NCBI RefSeq assembly: GCF_000282475.1
Contig: NZ_AKJF01000005.1
Location: forward strand, 1-64,000
From: Pseudomonas sp. GM78
Lineage (GTDB): Bacteria > Pseudomonadota > Gammaproteobacteria > Pseudomonadales > Pseudomonadaceae
DNA: 64,000 nucleotides
Reading direction: 5' to 3'
Shown: one piece after another, positions 43,529 through 53,799 of the stretch
How the letters are laid out: each line of letters opens with the position of its first letter
Position numbering within the stretch: position 1 is the stretch's first letter
The notes under the pieces: model-generated
What the model was told of the DNA's origin: nothing
Seen by the model: the letters and a program-made list of their open reading frames with translations, nothing else
Databases searched by the model: none
Translations under genes and position numbers: made by a program

Positions 43529-45628
43529 TTACACATCCATAGGTCGGTTGGCAGCTTGAATCGCGGTCAGGGCGATGGTGTAGACGATGTCGTCGACCTG
43601 CGCGCCGCGCGGCAAATCGTTCACCGGCTTGCGCAGGCCCTGCAGCATCGGCCCGAGGCTGACGCAGTCGGCACTGCGCTGCACGGCTTTGTGCGTGGTG
43701 TTGCCGGTGTTGAGGTCGGGGAACACGAACACCGTGGCGCGACCGGCCACCTGGCTGTTGGGTGCCAGTTGCCGGGCCACGGTTTCGTTGGCGGCGGCGT
43801 CATACTGCAACGGACCGTCGATCAGCAGCGAGTTTTGCTGTTCATGGGCGAGCAATGTCGCTTCGCGGACCTTCTCGACTTCCTCGCCGCTCGCCGACTC
43901 GCCACTGGAATAGCTGATCATCGCCACACGCGGAGTGATGCCGAATGCCGCCGCCGAGTCGGCGCTCTGCAGGGCGATCTCGGCCAGTTCCGTGGCGCTC
44001 GGGTGCGGGTTCATCACGCAGTCGCCGTAGACCAGCACTTCTTCGGGAAACAGCATGAAGAATACCGACGACACCAGGGTGCAGCCCGGCGCGGTCTTGA
44101 TCAGCTGCAGCGCCGGGCGGATGGTATTGGCGGTGGAGTGAATGACGCCCGATACGAGGCCGTCGACCTCATCCAGCGCCAGCATCATGGTGCCGATCAC
44201 CACGGTGTCTTCCAGTTGCTGCTCGGCCATCGGTGCGTTGAGGCTTTTGCTTTTACGCAGGGCCACCATTGGCTCGACGTAGCGCTCGCGAATCAGGTCA
44301 GGGTCGAGGATTTCCAGCCCCGGCGGCAGTTCGATGCCTTGCGCACGGGCCACGGCTTCGACGTCGGCAGGCTTGGCCAGCAACACGCAACGGGCAATGC
44401 CACGGGCCTGGCAGATCGCCGCGGCCTGTACGGTCAATGGTTCGCTGCCTTCCGGCAGGACGATGCGCTTGTTGGCGGCCTGTGCGCGCTGGATCAATTG
44501 ATAACGGAACACCGCTGGCGACAGGCGCATTTCCCGCGGGGTACCGCAGCGCTGGTGCAGCCAGTTGGCGTCCAGGTGGCTGGCGACGAAATCGGTGATG
44601 ATCTCCGCACGCTCGCGGTCGTCGATCGGGATTTCCTTGTTCAGGCCGTTCAGCTGGTTGGCGGTGTCGTAGGAGCCAGTGCTCACCGACAGTACCGGCA
44701 GTCCAGCCTGCAGGGCGCCTCGGCAGAGGTCCATGATGCGCGGGTCGGGCAGGGTGTCGCTGGTCAGCAACAGGCCGGCCAGCGGCACGCCATTGATGGC
44801 CGCGAGGCTGACGGCGAGGATGATGTCATCGCGATCGCCGGGAGTCACCACCAGCACGCCGGGCTTGAGCAGCTCCACGGTGTTGCGCATGGTGCGCGCG
44901 CAAATGATGATGTTGGTCATGCGCCGTGTTTCATAGTCGCCGGCGTTGAGCACTTGCGCGCCCATCAGGTCGGCCACGTCGCGCGTGCGAGGGGCGTTCA
45001 GTTCCGGGCGGAACGGAATGCAGCCCAGCAGGCGGAAATCGCCACTGCGCAATAGCGGCGAATGTTCCTTCAGGCGCGCGGCAAAGGCCTCCATGCTTTC
45101 GTCTGTCTTGACCTTGTTAAGGATCACGCCGAGGACTTTCGGGTCTTTCGGGCCGCCAAACAACTGCGCCTGCAATTCCACGCGACCGGACAATTCGGTC
45201 AGCACTTCGTTTTCCGGCGCCGACACCAGGATCACCTCGGCATCGAGACTCTTGGCCAGGTGCAGATTGACCCGCGCGGCATAGCTGGCGCTGCGGGTCG
45301 GCACCATGCCCTCCACGACCAGCACGTCCTTGCCGATGGCGGCTTGCTGGTAGAGGGTGATGATTTCTTCGAGCAGTTCATCAAGCTGACCGTCACCGAG
45401 CATGCGCTCGACATGGGCCAGGCCCAGCGGCTGCGGCGGTTTCAAGCCGTGGGTGCGGGCTACCAGTTCGGTAGAGCGCTCAGGGCCCGTGTCACCCGGA
45501 TGTGGCTGGGCAATCGGCTTGAAAAAGCCGACTTTCAGACCGGCGCGCTCGAGGGTACGTACCAGCCCGAGGCTGATGGAGGTCAGGCCCACGCCAAAAT
45601 CGGTGGGCGCGATAAAAAAAGTTTGCAT
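43529..45628 (-). CDS. pta: Phosphate acetyltransferase
   Basis: A 699-residue long-form Pta converting acetyl-CoA and acetyl-phosphate. It has an N-terminal P-loop-like ATPase-type domain (FFIAPTDFGVGLTSISLGL), a central DRTGG-type domain (GDRDDIILAVSLAAINGVPLAGLLLT), and the C-terminal catalytic PTA domain (IVLPEGSEPLTVQAAAICQARG ... ATVFVFPDLNTGN). The ATG at 45628 (MQTFFIAPT) was preferred over one 21 bases upstream. Confidence 0.96.
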   Translation of the reverse strand: MQTFFIAPTDFGVGLTSISLGLVRTLERAGLKVGFFKPIAQPHPGDTGPERSTELVARTHGLKPPQPLGLAHVERMLGDGQLDELLEEIITLYQQAAIGKDVLVVEGMVPTRSASYAARVNLHLAKSLDAEVILVSAPENEVLTELSGRVELQAQLFGGPKDPKVLGVILNKVKTDESMEAFAARLKEHSPLLRSGDFRLLGCIPFRPELNAPRTRDVADLMGAQVLNAGDYETRRMTNIIICARTMRNTVELLKPGVLVVTPGDRDDIILAVSLAAINGVPLAGLLLTSDTLPDPRIMDLCRGALQAGLPVLSVSTGSYDTANQLNGLNKEIPIDDRERAEIITDFVASHLDANWLHQRCGTPREMRLSPAVFRYQLIQRAQAANKRIVLPEGSEPLTVQAAAICQARGIARCVLLAKPADVEAVARAQGIELPPGLEILDPDLIRERYVEPMVALRKSKSLNAPMAEQQLEDTVVIGTMMLALDEVDGLVSGVIHSTANTIRPALQLIKTAPGCTLVSSVFFMLFPEEVLVYGDCVMNPHPSATELAEIALQSADSAAAFGITPRVAMISYSSGESASGEEVEKVREATLLAHEQQNSLLIDGPLQYDAAANETVARQLAPNSQVAGRATVFVFPDLNTGNTTHKAVQRSADCVSLGPMLQGLRKPVNDLPRGAQVDDIVYTIALTAIQAANRPMDV

Positions 45629-45688
45629 GCGGATTCTCTGGAGGTGCATGGCAATGGTGACGGCCTATGACTGGCCAACTACCGAAAT

Positions 45689-45985
45689 TCAGTCGCCAAG
45701 GTTATCGCTAACCGAGCCTTGTGCGCACCAACCGCAATCAAAGGGTTGGCCTATTTTTTCACGGCGCTGCACGGGATCCACGACCCAGGCGCGGGATTGC
45801 CACGGCGGCTGGTGGCGCAAGTGCTGGGTGTGGCCGCAGGAAAGCTCGGCCACCCAGTGGCCGTCTTCGTCCTGGTGGAAGCCTGTGATCGTCACGTCCC
45901 GTCTGTCCGGGTTGTGTTCGCTTTCGGGCGATTGCTTCGCTAAACTGCGTCTTTCATCATTCTTATGCAAAAGGTCTCGCCCCAT
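45689..45985 (-). CDS. DUF3565 domain-containing protein
   Basis: A short cytoplasmic protein with a DUF3565 core: GFHQDEDGHWVAELSCGHTQHLRHQPPWQ, then CGWC. Conserved Cys and His residues (CGHTQHLRH, CGWC) suggest zinc binding. The function is unknown. The start is uncertain: ATG 45985 gives 98 residues but overlaps the divergent slyD ATG by two bases; a GTG at 45895 would leave 68 residues covering just the domain. Confidence 0.65.
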   Translation of the reverse strand: MGRDLLHKNDERRSLAKQSPESEHNPDRRDVTITGFHQDEDGHWVAELSCGHTQHLRHQPPWQSRAWVVDPVQRREKIGQPFDCGWCAQGSVSDNLGD

Positions 45986-46469
45986 GCTGATCGCCGCCAA
46001 TAAGGCTGTCTCCATCGACTATACCCTGACCAACGACGCTGGTGAGGTCATCGACAGCTCCGCCGGCGGCGCGCCGCTGGTCTACCTGCAAGGTGCAGGC
46101 AACATCATCCCGGGCCTGGAAAAGGCGCTGGAAGGCAAAGCAGTCGGCGACGAGCTGACCGTGGCCGTTGAACCAGAAGATGCCTACGGCGAGTACGCTG
46201 CCGAACTGGTCAGCACCCTGAGCCGCAGCATGTTCGAAGGTGTCGACGAGCTGGAAGTGGGCATGCAGTTCCACGCATCCGCTCCGGACGGCCAAATGCA
46301 GATCGTGACCATCCGCGATCTGGACGGCGACGACGTCACCGTAGACGGCAACCACCCGTTGGCTGGTCAACGCCTGAACTTCCAGGTCAAGATCATCAAC
46401 ATCCGTGATGCCAGCCAGGAAGAAATCGCTCATGGCCACGTCCATGGCGAAGGTGGCCATCACCACTGA
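45984..46469 (+). CDS. slyD: FKBP-type peptidyl-prolyl isomerase SlyD
   Basis: A 161-residue prolyl isomerase and chaperone. The FKBP fold (VSIDYTLTNDAGEVIDSS, LVYLQGAGNIIPGLEKALEGK, PEDAYGEY) carries the SlyD insert-in-flap region, and a short His-rich tail (HGHVHGEGGHHH) can bind nickel or other metals. It folds proteins in the cytoplasm and may help metal delivery. A terminator follows. Confidence 0.95.
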   Translation: MLIAANKAVSIDYTLTNDAGEVIDSSAGGAPLVYLQGAGNIIPGLEKALEGKAVGDELTVAVEPEDAYGEYAAELVSTLSRSMFEGVDELEVGMQFHASAPDGQMQIVTIRDLDGDDVTVDGNHPLAGQRLNFQVKIINIRDASQEEIAHGHVHGEGGHHH

Positions 46470-46497
46470 TTTCTGCGCTAAGCTCAGATAGCTGGAG

Positions 46498-46520
46498 AGG
46501 CGCCCCGAGGGCGCCTTTTT
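46498..46520 (+). terminator. Terminator after slyD
   Basis: AGGCGCCC pairs with GGGCGCCT around a CGA loop, followed by TTTTT. Confidence 0.93.
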
Positions 46521-46591
46521 AGTCTGCGGCTGTTCCAGGCGACACCACCAAGTGGCTGTTTCGAGAAGAACACGGGAATCTGGAGTACGTC

Positions 46592-47074
46592 ATGAGTGCT
46601 TTTCACGAACTTAATTTGACAGCCCTGGATGGTCAGGCGCTACCTCTGGCGCCTTTCAAAGGGCAGGTCGTGCTGGTGGTCAACGTGGCCTCCAAATGTG
46701 GCTTGACGCCACAGTACGCGGCGCTGGAAAACCTCTACCAGCAGTTCAAGGGTAAAGGCTTCAGCGTGCTGGGCCTGCCATGCAACCAGTTTGCCGGTCA
46801 GGAACCAGGTACCGAGCAAGAAATAAAGGACTTCTGCAGCCTCAACTATGGCGTGACCTTTCCGTTGTCCAGCAAGCTGGAAGTCAACGGTCACGAGCGT
46901 CATCAGCTGTACAAGTTGCTGGCGGGCGAGGGCGCTGAGTTTCCCGGTGACATCACCTGGAATTTCGAGAAGTTCCTGTTGGGTAAAGATGGGCGTGTAC
47001 TGGCGCGGTTTTCGCCCCGTACCGCGCCGGATGATCCGAGCGTGGTTCAGGCGATCGAGAAAGCGCTGGCCTGA
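46592..47074 (+). CDS. Glutathione peroxidase (thioredoxin-type)
   Basis: A 160-residue non-selenium GPx. The peroxidatic Cys36 lies in NVASKCGLTPQY, a second Cys in LPCNQFAGQEPG and the Trp-Asn of the catalytic tetrad in ITWNFEKFLL. Bacterial enzymes of this form usually take electrons from thioredoxin; here the stress role is inferred from the family. It stands alone between slyD and the REP repeat. Confidence 0.93.
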   Translation: MSAFHELNLTALDGQALPLAPFKGQVVLVVNVASKCGLTPQYAALENLYQQFKGKGFSVLGLPCNQFAGQEPGTEQEIKDFCSLNYGVTFPLSSKLEVNGHERHQLYKLLAGEGAEFPGDITWNFEKFLLGKDGRVLARFSPRTAPDDPSVVQAIEKALA

Positions 47075-47083
47075 CATCTCCCT

Positions 47084-47185
47084 CTGTAGGAGCGAGCCCG
47101 CTCGCGATGGTCGTGAACGATAACGCTGGTAGCCTGACTCCCAGCAGCGTTCTCAGGTTCATCGCGAGCAAGCTTGTTCCTACAG
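47084..47185. repeat. Composite REP-type repeat, copy 2
   Basis: It opens CTGTAGGAGCGAGCCCGC, continues GCGATGGTCGTGAACGATAA then CGCTGG...AGCCTGACTCCC, and closes with GCGAGCAAGCTTGTTCCTACAG. The interior matches the copies at 39372 (inverted) and 53319. The DNA from here to 47291 holds only this and the ene-reductase promoter region (possible -10 TATTAT near 47253). Confidence 0.8.
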
Positions 47186-47291
47186 TATTCGTGTCTTTTG
47201 ATTCTTAATCACCCAAATCAATAGTGCTGTTCAGCGCGTGCGAACCTCCATATTATAGTCGTCATAAAGTCTATCCCCGTGGAGCGTCCCC

Positions 47292-48395
47292 ATGCCCGTC
47301 AAAGCCCTGTTCAAACCGTTCCACCTCGGCACTCTCGAACTGCCGACCCGCGTCGTCATGGCGCCGATGACTCGCTCGTTTTCGCCGGGCGGCGTACCCA
47401 ATTCCAAAGTGATCGAATATTACCGTCGTCGCGCAGCGGCCGGCGTGGGCTTGATCATCACTGAAGGCACCACCGTCGGGCACAAGGCTTCCAACGGCTA
47501 CCCGAACGTACCGCATTTCTATGGTGAAGCCGCGCTGGCTGGCTGGAAGAAAGTCGTCGACGCGGTTCACGCTGAGGGTGGCAAGATCGTTCCGCAACTG
47601 TGGCATGTCGGCAGTGTGCGTCGCATCGGCACCGAGCCGGACGCCAGCGTGCCGGGTTATGGCCCGTCGGAAAAAGTGAAAGAGGGCAATGTCGTGGTTC
47701 ACGGCATGAGCAAACAGGACATACAGGACGTGATCGCTGCGTTTGCCCAGGCGGCGAAGGATGCCCAGAGCATCGGCATGGACGGCGTGGAAATCCACGG
47801 TGCCCACGGCTACCTGATCGACCAGTTCTTCTGGGAAGGCAGCAACCAGCGCACCGACGAGTACGGCGGCAGCCTGGCCAACCGTTCGCGTTTCGCCATC
47901 GAATTGATTCAGGCGGTACGTGCGACAGTCGGTGAAGGTTTCCCGATCATCTTCCGTTTCTCCCAGTGGAAGCAGCAGGACTACACCGCGCGCCTGGTGC
48001 AAACCCCGGAGGCGTTGGGCGAGTTCCTCAAACCGTTGGCTGACGCTGGCGTGGACATTTTCCACTGCTCGACACGTCGCTTCTGGGAGCCGGAGTTCGA
48101 CGGTTCCGAGCTGAACCTGGCGGGCTGGACCCGCAAGCTCACTGGCAAGCCGACCATCACCGTGGGCAGCGTGGGTCTGGACGGCGAGTTCCTTCAGTTC
48201 ATGGTCAACACCGACAAGGTGGCGCAGCCGGCTAGCCTGGAAAAACTGTTGGAGCGCTTGAACAACGACGAGTTCGACCTGGTGGCGGTGGGTCGTGCAT
48301 TGCTGGTGGATCCGGACTGGGCGCAGAAAGTACGTGACGGCCGTGAGGAAGACATCCTGCCGTTCAGACGTGAGGCGTTGATGACGCTGGTTTAA
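47292..48395 (+). CDS. NADH:flavin oxidoreductase (old yellow enzyme family)
   Basis: A 367-residue FMN ene-reductase. The N-terminal LPTRVVMAPMTRSFS binds FMN, the substrate pair sits in VEIHGAHGYLIDQFFW (His-x-x-His, as in XenA/YqjM types), followed by SNQRTDEYGGSLANRSRF and the FMN phosphate site VAVGRALLVDPDW. These enzymes reduce activated alkenes with NAD(P)H. The natural substrate is unknown. Confidence 0.92.
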   Translation: MPVKALFKPFHLGTLELPTRVVMAPMTRSFSPGGVPNSKVIEYYRRRAAAGVGLIITEGTTVGHKASNGYPNVPHFYGEAALAGWKKVVDAVHAEGGKIVPQLWHVGSVRRIGTEPDASVPGYGPSEKVKEGNVVVHGMSKQDIQDVIAAFAQAAKDAQSIGMDGVEIHGAHGYLIDQFFWEGSNQRTDEYGGSLANRSRFAIELIQAVRATVGEGFPIIFRFSQWKQQDYTARLVQTPEALGEFLKPLADAGVDIFHCSTRRFWEPEFDGSELNLAGWTRKLTGKPTITVGSVGLDGEFLQFMVNTDKVAQPASLEKLLERLNNDEFDLVAVGRALLVDPDWAQKVRDGREEDILPFRREALMTLV

Positions 48396-48414
48396 GCAGC
48401 GACTGGCAAGGCCC

Positions 48415-48489
48415 CATCGCCAGCAGGCTGGCTCCCACAGGTCCTGTGTACACCGCAGATCCCATGTGGGAGCCAGCCTGCTGGCGATG
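48415..48489. repeat. REPIN-like perfect 25-bp inverted repeat
   Basis: Arms 48415-48439 and 48465-48489, starting CATCGCCAGCAGGCTGGCTC, are perfect inverse complements around a 25-base centre. The layout is the same as the element at 42532, with small base changes that are compensated in both arms. Confidence 0.9.
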
Positions 48490-48511
48490 ACTGATCCAAT
48501 GTCACCATGGG

Positions 48512-49687
48512 CTAGGGCAAGGTCGGTGCATTCGGCACCACCACCTCTCCAACACAAGCGCCCCGCAACTGCCCCTCGAACTGCTCGATGATCGCCGCCC
48601 AACCCTGCCGACTGGCATGCTGACGCGCATTGAGCCGCACACAGCGCAAGGTTTCGCGCTTCTCCAGCAACCACACGGCGGCATCGCAGAACGCCTCTTC
48701 ATCCCCCGGCATCGCCAGCACGCCGTTGTAGCCATGACGAATATGCTGCGCCGCTGCCGCCTGGTCGTAAGCCACCACCCCCAGTCCCGAGGCCAATGCC
48801 TCAAGCACCACATTGCCGAAGGTCTCGGTCAGGCTCGGAAATAGAAACACATCCCCGGACGCATAGTGGCTCGCCAGGGCTTCACCCCGTTGCGCCCCGC
48901 AGAAAATCGCCTCGGGCAATTCGCTTTCCATCAGCGGCCGTTGCGGGCCATCGCCCACCACGATCAGTTTCATAATGCGCTGTGGATAAGTGGACTTGAG
49001 CGTATCGAAACAACGTTTGAGCAAGCCGAGGTTTTTCTCCGTTGCCAAACGGCCGACGTGGATAACGGCAATGTCCTTCTCGCCCAGCCCCCATTGCTCG
49101 CGAAGCGCGTTCAAGCGTTTGCTCGGGTGAAACAACTGGCTGTCGACGCCGCGGGACAGCAACGCCAGGCGCTCGAAATGCCGGCGTTCCAGCTCCATGC
49201 GCTGGCTGACACTGGGCACCAGGGTCAGGTTCGAGCGATTGTGGAACCAGCGCAAATAGTGGGTCAGCAGCCGAGTCAGCAAGCCGAACCCGTACTGGCT
49301 GGAGTACTGCTGGAAGTTGGTGTGGAAGCCGCTCACCACGGAAATACCCAGGCGCCGTGCAGCGCGCAATGCCGACAACCCCAAAGGCCCCTCGGTGGCG
49401 ATATACAGCACATCCGGGCGATGGCGCTGCCAGCGCCGCAGCAGCTTGTGCATCGACGACTGTCCCCACTGCAACCCGGGATAGCCCGGCAGCGGCCAGC
49501 CCCGGCACAGCAACAATCCATCATCACTACTCGCCGATTGATCGCAGCCCTGGCGAGGTCGCACCAATTCCACCTGGTGCCCGCGCGCGCGCAATCCGTC
49601 GCACAGTCGCCCAAGGGTATTGGCAACGCCGTTGATTTCCGGAGGAAAGGTTTCGGTGATCAGGGTGATATGCAGGGCTGTCGTCAT
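48512..49687 (-). CDS. Glycosyltransferase family 4 protein
   Basis: A 391-residue GT-B glycosyltransferase of the GT4 class. The N-terminal donor-fold start ALHITLITETFPPEINGVANTLGRL and the EX7E motif in LFPSLTETFGNVVLEALASG are typical of enzymes resembling mannosyl- or glucosyltransferases that decorate lipids (MgtA/PimB-like). The acceptor cannot be named. ATG 49687 (MTTALHIT) was chosen over a GC-rich extension. It stands downstream of cysZ on the same strand. Confidence 0.88.
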   Translation of the reverse strand: MTTALHITLITETFPPEINGVANTLGRLCDGLRARGHQVELVRPRQGCDQSASSDDGLLLCRGWPLPGYPGLQWGQSSMHKLLRRWQRHRPDVLYIATEGPLGLSALRAARRLGISVVSGFHTNFQQYSSQYGFGLLTRLLTHYLRWFHNRSNLTLVPSVSQRMELERRHFERLALLSRGVDSQLFHPSKRLNALREQWGLGEKDIAVIHVGRLATEKNLGLLKRCFDTLKSTYPQRIMKLIVVGDGPQRPLMESELPEAIFCGAQRGEALASHYASGDVFLFPSLTETFGNVVLEALASGLGVVAYDQAAAAQHIRHGYNGVLAMPGDEEAFCDAAVWLLEKRETLRCVRLNARQHASRQGWAAIIEQFEGQLRGACVGEVVVPNAPTLP

Positions 49688-49750
49688 AGCCTCAGTGTCG
49701 GCTGAGGCCATGTCGGCGTTATGACGGTGAGATGATGGATTTGTGACCGA

Positions 49751-50503
49751 CTAGCGTTGAGTCACCAGATTTTCCGCCCCACGCTCACGCACCCAGAACA
49801 AGGTCGCCCCGGCCACGGCCGCCGGCATCATCAGGATGTTCACCACCGGAATCAGCAGCACCAGGTAGACGCTGCCGCCGAAGCTCATGCTCTGCCAGCG
49901 CTTCTGCCGCAGCCAGGCGAGCATCTCGTTCCAGCCCAGCTTGTGGTTGTCCGCCGGGTAGTCGATGTACTGGATCGCCATCATCCACACCCCGAACAGC
50001 AGCCACAGCGGCGCCGCGATGATGTTCACCACCGGGATGAACGAAAGGATGAACAGCCCCAGCGCCCGAGGCAGGAAATAACCGAGCTTGCGCATTTCCC
50101 GGGCGAATGTCCGCGGGACCATGGCGATCAGCTCGCCCCAGCTGAAGGCCGGGAAGTCGTCGGTGCCGCGCACCACCACTTCGACTTTTTCCGCGAGGAA
50201 GCCATTGAAGGGTGCCGCGATGATATTGGCGAGCATGGTGAAGGTGAAGAACACCATCAACACCACCAGCACCACGAACAACGGCCACAGCACATAGTTG
50301 AGAAAACCCAGCCAGTCGGGCAGGGACGGCATCAGCGTATCGACCCACAGGCTGAACTGATGGCCGGCCAGAAAGATCAATCCGACGAACAGCACCAGGT
50401 TGATGGCCAGCGGTAACAATACGAACAAACGTAAACCGGGGCTCAGGACCAGCTTGAGGCCTTCGCGCAGGTATTGCGGGCCGGACAGAACGGGGGCGGG
50501 CAT
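49751..50503 (-). CDS. cysZ: Sulfate transporter CysZ
   Basis: A 250-residue EI24/CysZ membrane protein with four main hydrophobic segments ([95 protein letters not shown]). It takes up sulfate for cysteine synthesis. The gene is divergent from trxB across a 314-base spacer. Confidence 0.92.
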   Translation of the reverse strand: MPAPVLSGPQYLREGLKLVLSPGLRLFVLLPLAINLVLFVGLIFLAGHQFSLWVDTLMPSLPDWLGFLNYVLWPLFVVLVVLMVFFTFTMLANIIAAPFNGFLAEKVEVVVRGTDDFPAFSWGELIAMVPRTFAREMRKLGYFLPRALGLFILSFIPVVNIIAAPLWLLFGVWMMAIQYIDYPADNHKLGWNEMLAWLRQKRWQSMSFGGSVYLVLLIPVVNILMMPAAVAGATLFWVRERGAENLVTQR

Positions 50504-51774
<1,271 letters not shown>

Positions 51775-51786
51775 TTCTGCGTCCGT

Positions 51787-51814
51787 AAAAAAACCGGCTT
51801 CGGCCGGTTTTTTT
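51787..51814 (+). terminator. Terminator after trxB
   Basis: A 12-bp stem, AAAAAAACCGGC with GCCGGTTTTTTT, has a stable TTCG loop. Confidence 0.95.
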
Positions 51815-51839
51815 GTGCCCACCGAAAATGCACATACCC

Positions 51840-51927
51840 CTGTAGGAGCTGCCGAAGGCTGCGATCTTTTGATTTTGATCTTATAAAAGCAAGATCAAAA
51901 GATCGCAGCCTTCGGCAGCTCCTACAG
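51840..51927. repeat. Long hairpin repeat between trxB and the aminotransferase
   Basis: Arms of 34 bases (51840-51873, starting CTGTAGGAGCTGCCGAAGGC, and 51894-51927) are perfect inverse complements. A small inner stem (GATCTT/AAGATC) closes the centre. It is a Pseudomonas GTAGGAGCTGCCGAAGGCTGCGA-type repeat and ends 11 bases before the aminotransferase stop, so it may also act as a transcription stop. Confidence 0.88.
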
Positions 51928-51938
51928 GGACCGTGTAT

Positions 51939-53189
51939 TCAGGTTAATTTCTGCAGGCATGCTTCAAGGATGTCGAGGCCTTCCTCCAGCACAGCCGCCT
52001 CGGTCGTCAACGGCGCGAGTAGCCGAATGATGTGCCGCGATTTGCCGCTGGGCATCAGCAACAACCCGGCGTCCCGCGCCAGGGTCAGCAGTTGCGTCAA
52101 TTGCGCCGAAGCCGGCGTACCGTCGGCCTTGATCAACTCGATGCCACGCATCGCCCCTACACCGGTCAAACGACCCATGTACGGCGACAGGTTGTTCGCG
52201 CGCCAGCTTTCGTAGCGACTGACAATCGCTTCTTCCTGTTGCGAACCCCAGGCTTGCAGATTGGCGTCGCTCATTTCGTCCAGGGTCGCTAGCGCGGCGG
52301 CGCAGGCGATCGGGTTGCCGGAGTAAGTGCCGCCGAGCCCACCCTTGGGCAAGTTATCCAACAACGACTTGCGCCCGACCACCGCGCCCAGCGGAACGCC
52401 GCCGGCGATGCTTTTGCCCAGCAGGATCAGATCCGGTTCGATGCCCAATCGCGAGAACGCAAAGCGCTGACCCGTGCGGCCGAAGCCAGACTGGATTTCA
52501 TCGGCGATCAGCACAATGCCCTTTTCGTCGCAAAACCTACGCAGCGCCTGGGCGAACTCGACATCCATCGCCAGGAAACCCGCTTCACCCTGCACCGGTT
52601 CGACGATAAAGCAGGCCACGTCCTCGATGTCGATTTCGACGCTGAACAGACGCTCCATGGCTTTGAGGGCCTCGACACAGGTCACGCCATTGTCCGGGCT
52701 GGGGAACGGCAGGTGATACACCGGCCCAGGCAGCACGCCGATTTTCTGTTTGTATGGCGAAACCTTGCCATTGAGGTTGAGGGTGGCCAGCGTGCGGCCG
52801 TGGAAGGCGCCGTCGAAGGCGATGACGGCTGTGCGGCCAGTGGCGCCACGGACGATTTTCAGCGCATTCTCCGCCGCTTCTGCGCCGCTGTTGGTGAGCA
52901 TGCCGCTGACCGGGTAATCCACCGGAATGAACGCCGCCAGGCGATCCATGAGTTCGAGGTAGGGGGTATGGGGTGCGGCGTTGAAGGCGTAGTGGGTCAG
53001 CCGTGTGGCCTGTTCGCGAATGGCCTCGACGATGCGTGGATGGCAATGGCCGAGGTTCAATACACCGATGCCGCCGACAAAGTCGATGTAGCGTTTGCCA
53101 TCGGTGTCCCAGACTTCGGCGTTCTTGCCGTGGCTGAGGGTGACAGGGTGAACGATATTGATCGACTGGCTGATGGTTTCGCTGCGCAT
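51939..53189 (-). CDS. Class III aminotransferase, 2-aminoadipate/4-aminobutyrate type
   Basis: A 416-residue PLP aminotransferase. Visible are the N-terminal WDTDGKRYIDFVGGIGVLNLGH, the phosphate site TNSGAEAAENALK, the Asp in LIADEIQSGFGRTG and the PLP Lys in LLGKSIAGGVP. It resembles closely, from memory, the P. putida enzyme PP_4108, described as a 2-aminoadipate transaminase of D-lysine breakdown; many genomes label it GabT. The gene stands alone with a REP element on each side, so context adds nothing. Confidence 0.88.
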   Translation of the reverse strand: MRSETISQSINIVHPVTLSHGKNAEVWDTDGKRYIDFVGGIGVLNLGHCHPRIVEAIREQATRLTHYAFNAAPHTPYLELMDRLAAFIPVDYPVSGMLTNSGAEAAENALKIVRGATGRTAVIAFDGAFHGRTLATLNLNGKVSPYKQKIGVLPGPVYHLPFPSPDNGVTCVEALKAMERLFSVEIDIEDVACFIVEPVQGEAGFLAMDVEFAQALRRFCDEKGIVLIADEIQSGFGRTGQRFAFSRLGIEPDLILLGKSIAGGVPLGAVVGRKSLLDNLPKGGLGGTYSGNPIACAAALATLDEMSDANLQAWGSQQEEAIVSRYESWRANNLSPYMGRLTGVGAMRGIELIKADGTPASAQLTQLLTLARDAGLLLMPSGKSRHIIRLLAPLTTEAAVLEEGLDILEACLQKLT

Positions 53190-53318
53190 GGCTGACCGGC
53201 TCGGAAGAAGGAGGGCTTCTTTTTATCTAAGCCGGGAGCAGCGGTGCCCGGCAAACGAAATAAAGTCGCCGGGTTAATCTTTAAAGTCGGGATGTGCTTT
53301 GCGCTGTGAACGCTGACC

Positions 53319-53433
53319 CTGTAGGAGCGAGCATGCTCGCGATGGTCGTCAACGATAACGCTGGGAGCCTGACACCCCGTGGCGTTCTTCAGTCCATCGT
53401 CGGAACGCCGCCCGGAGCCGGCTCGCTCCCACA
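53319..53433. repeat. Composite REP-type repeat, copy 3
   Basis: It opens CTGTAGGAGCGAGCATGC, continues GCGATGGTCGTCAACGATAA and AGCCTGACACCCCGTGGCGT, and ends with GGCTCGCTCCCACA. The interior is shared with the copies at 39372 and 47084. The DNA between the aminotransferase start and this element holds no gene. Confidence 0.8.
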
Positions 53434-53460
53434 AGGTTCAGGTTCAGAGCCGGGTTTGGT

Positions 53461-53799
53461 TCAGCGACGGGTCAGCGGCTGTTGAGCAAACTTCACCCCG
53501 GCCAGGCCATGGGCGATCAACGCACGGATATTGCCGTGATCGCTGCCTTCAGGTGTCGCCAGCACCGAACGGTAATGCTCGCCGAATGCCAGCAGCGCTT
53601 CTTCATCGCTCAGGCCTTCCAACAGGGCCAGGCCCAGGGTCTTGCACGAACCTTCGTTCTGCCCGGCGGCGTTTTCCACGCCGCCATTGTTGAAGGCCTG
53701 GGGCTGGTAATCGTAGCCGGCGGCAATGAACGCCAGGGTATCGGCGAAGGCGTGTTCGCCGCTCTTGAGGCTGGCGCGCAGGGTGTTCAAATCACTCAT
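53461..53799 (-). CDS. HopJ type III effector family protein
   Basis: A 112-residue protein of the HopJ family, named after a P. syringae effector but widespread in non-pathogenic pseudomonads. The conserved QAFNNGGVENAAGQNEGSCKTLGLALL and ATPEGSDHGNIRALI regions are present. No secretion signal can be read and no type III genes are nearby, so an effector role is doubtful; a housekeeping role is possible. Its start overlaps the end of the DUF1244 gene by 8 bases. Confidence 0.85.
   Translation of the reverse strand: MSDLNTLRASLKSGEHAFADTLAFIAAGYDYQPQAFNNGGVENAAGQNEGSCKTLGLALLEGLSDEEALLAFGEHYRSVLATPEGSDHGNIRALIAHGLAGVKFAQQPLTRR

Noticed and set aside
43556-45055. A 499-codon open frame on the plus strand
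   Set aside because: It is antisense to pta, with the Arg/His/Gln-rich composition of a shadow frame.
46592-47074. Glutathione peroxidase as a selenoprotein
   Set aside because: The active-site codon reads TGT (Cys), and no in-frame TGA occurs.
53461-53799. HopJ-family gene as evidence of a type III secretion system
   Set aside because: No type III apparatus or hrp-box-like sequence was seen nearby, and the family is common in non-pathogens.
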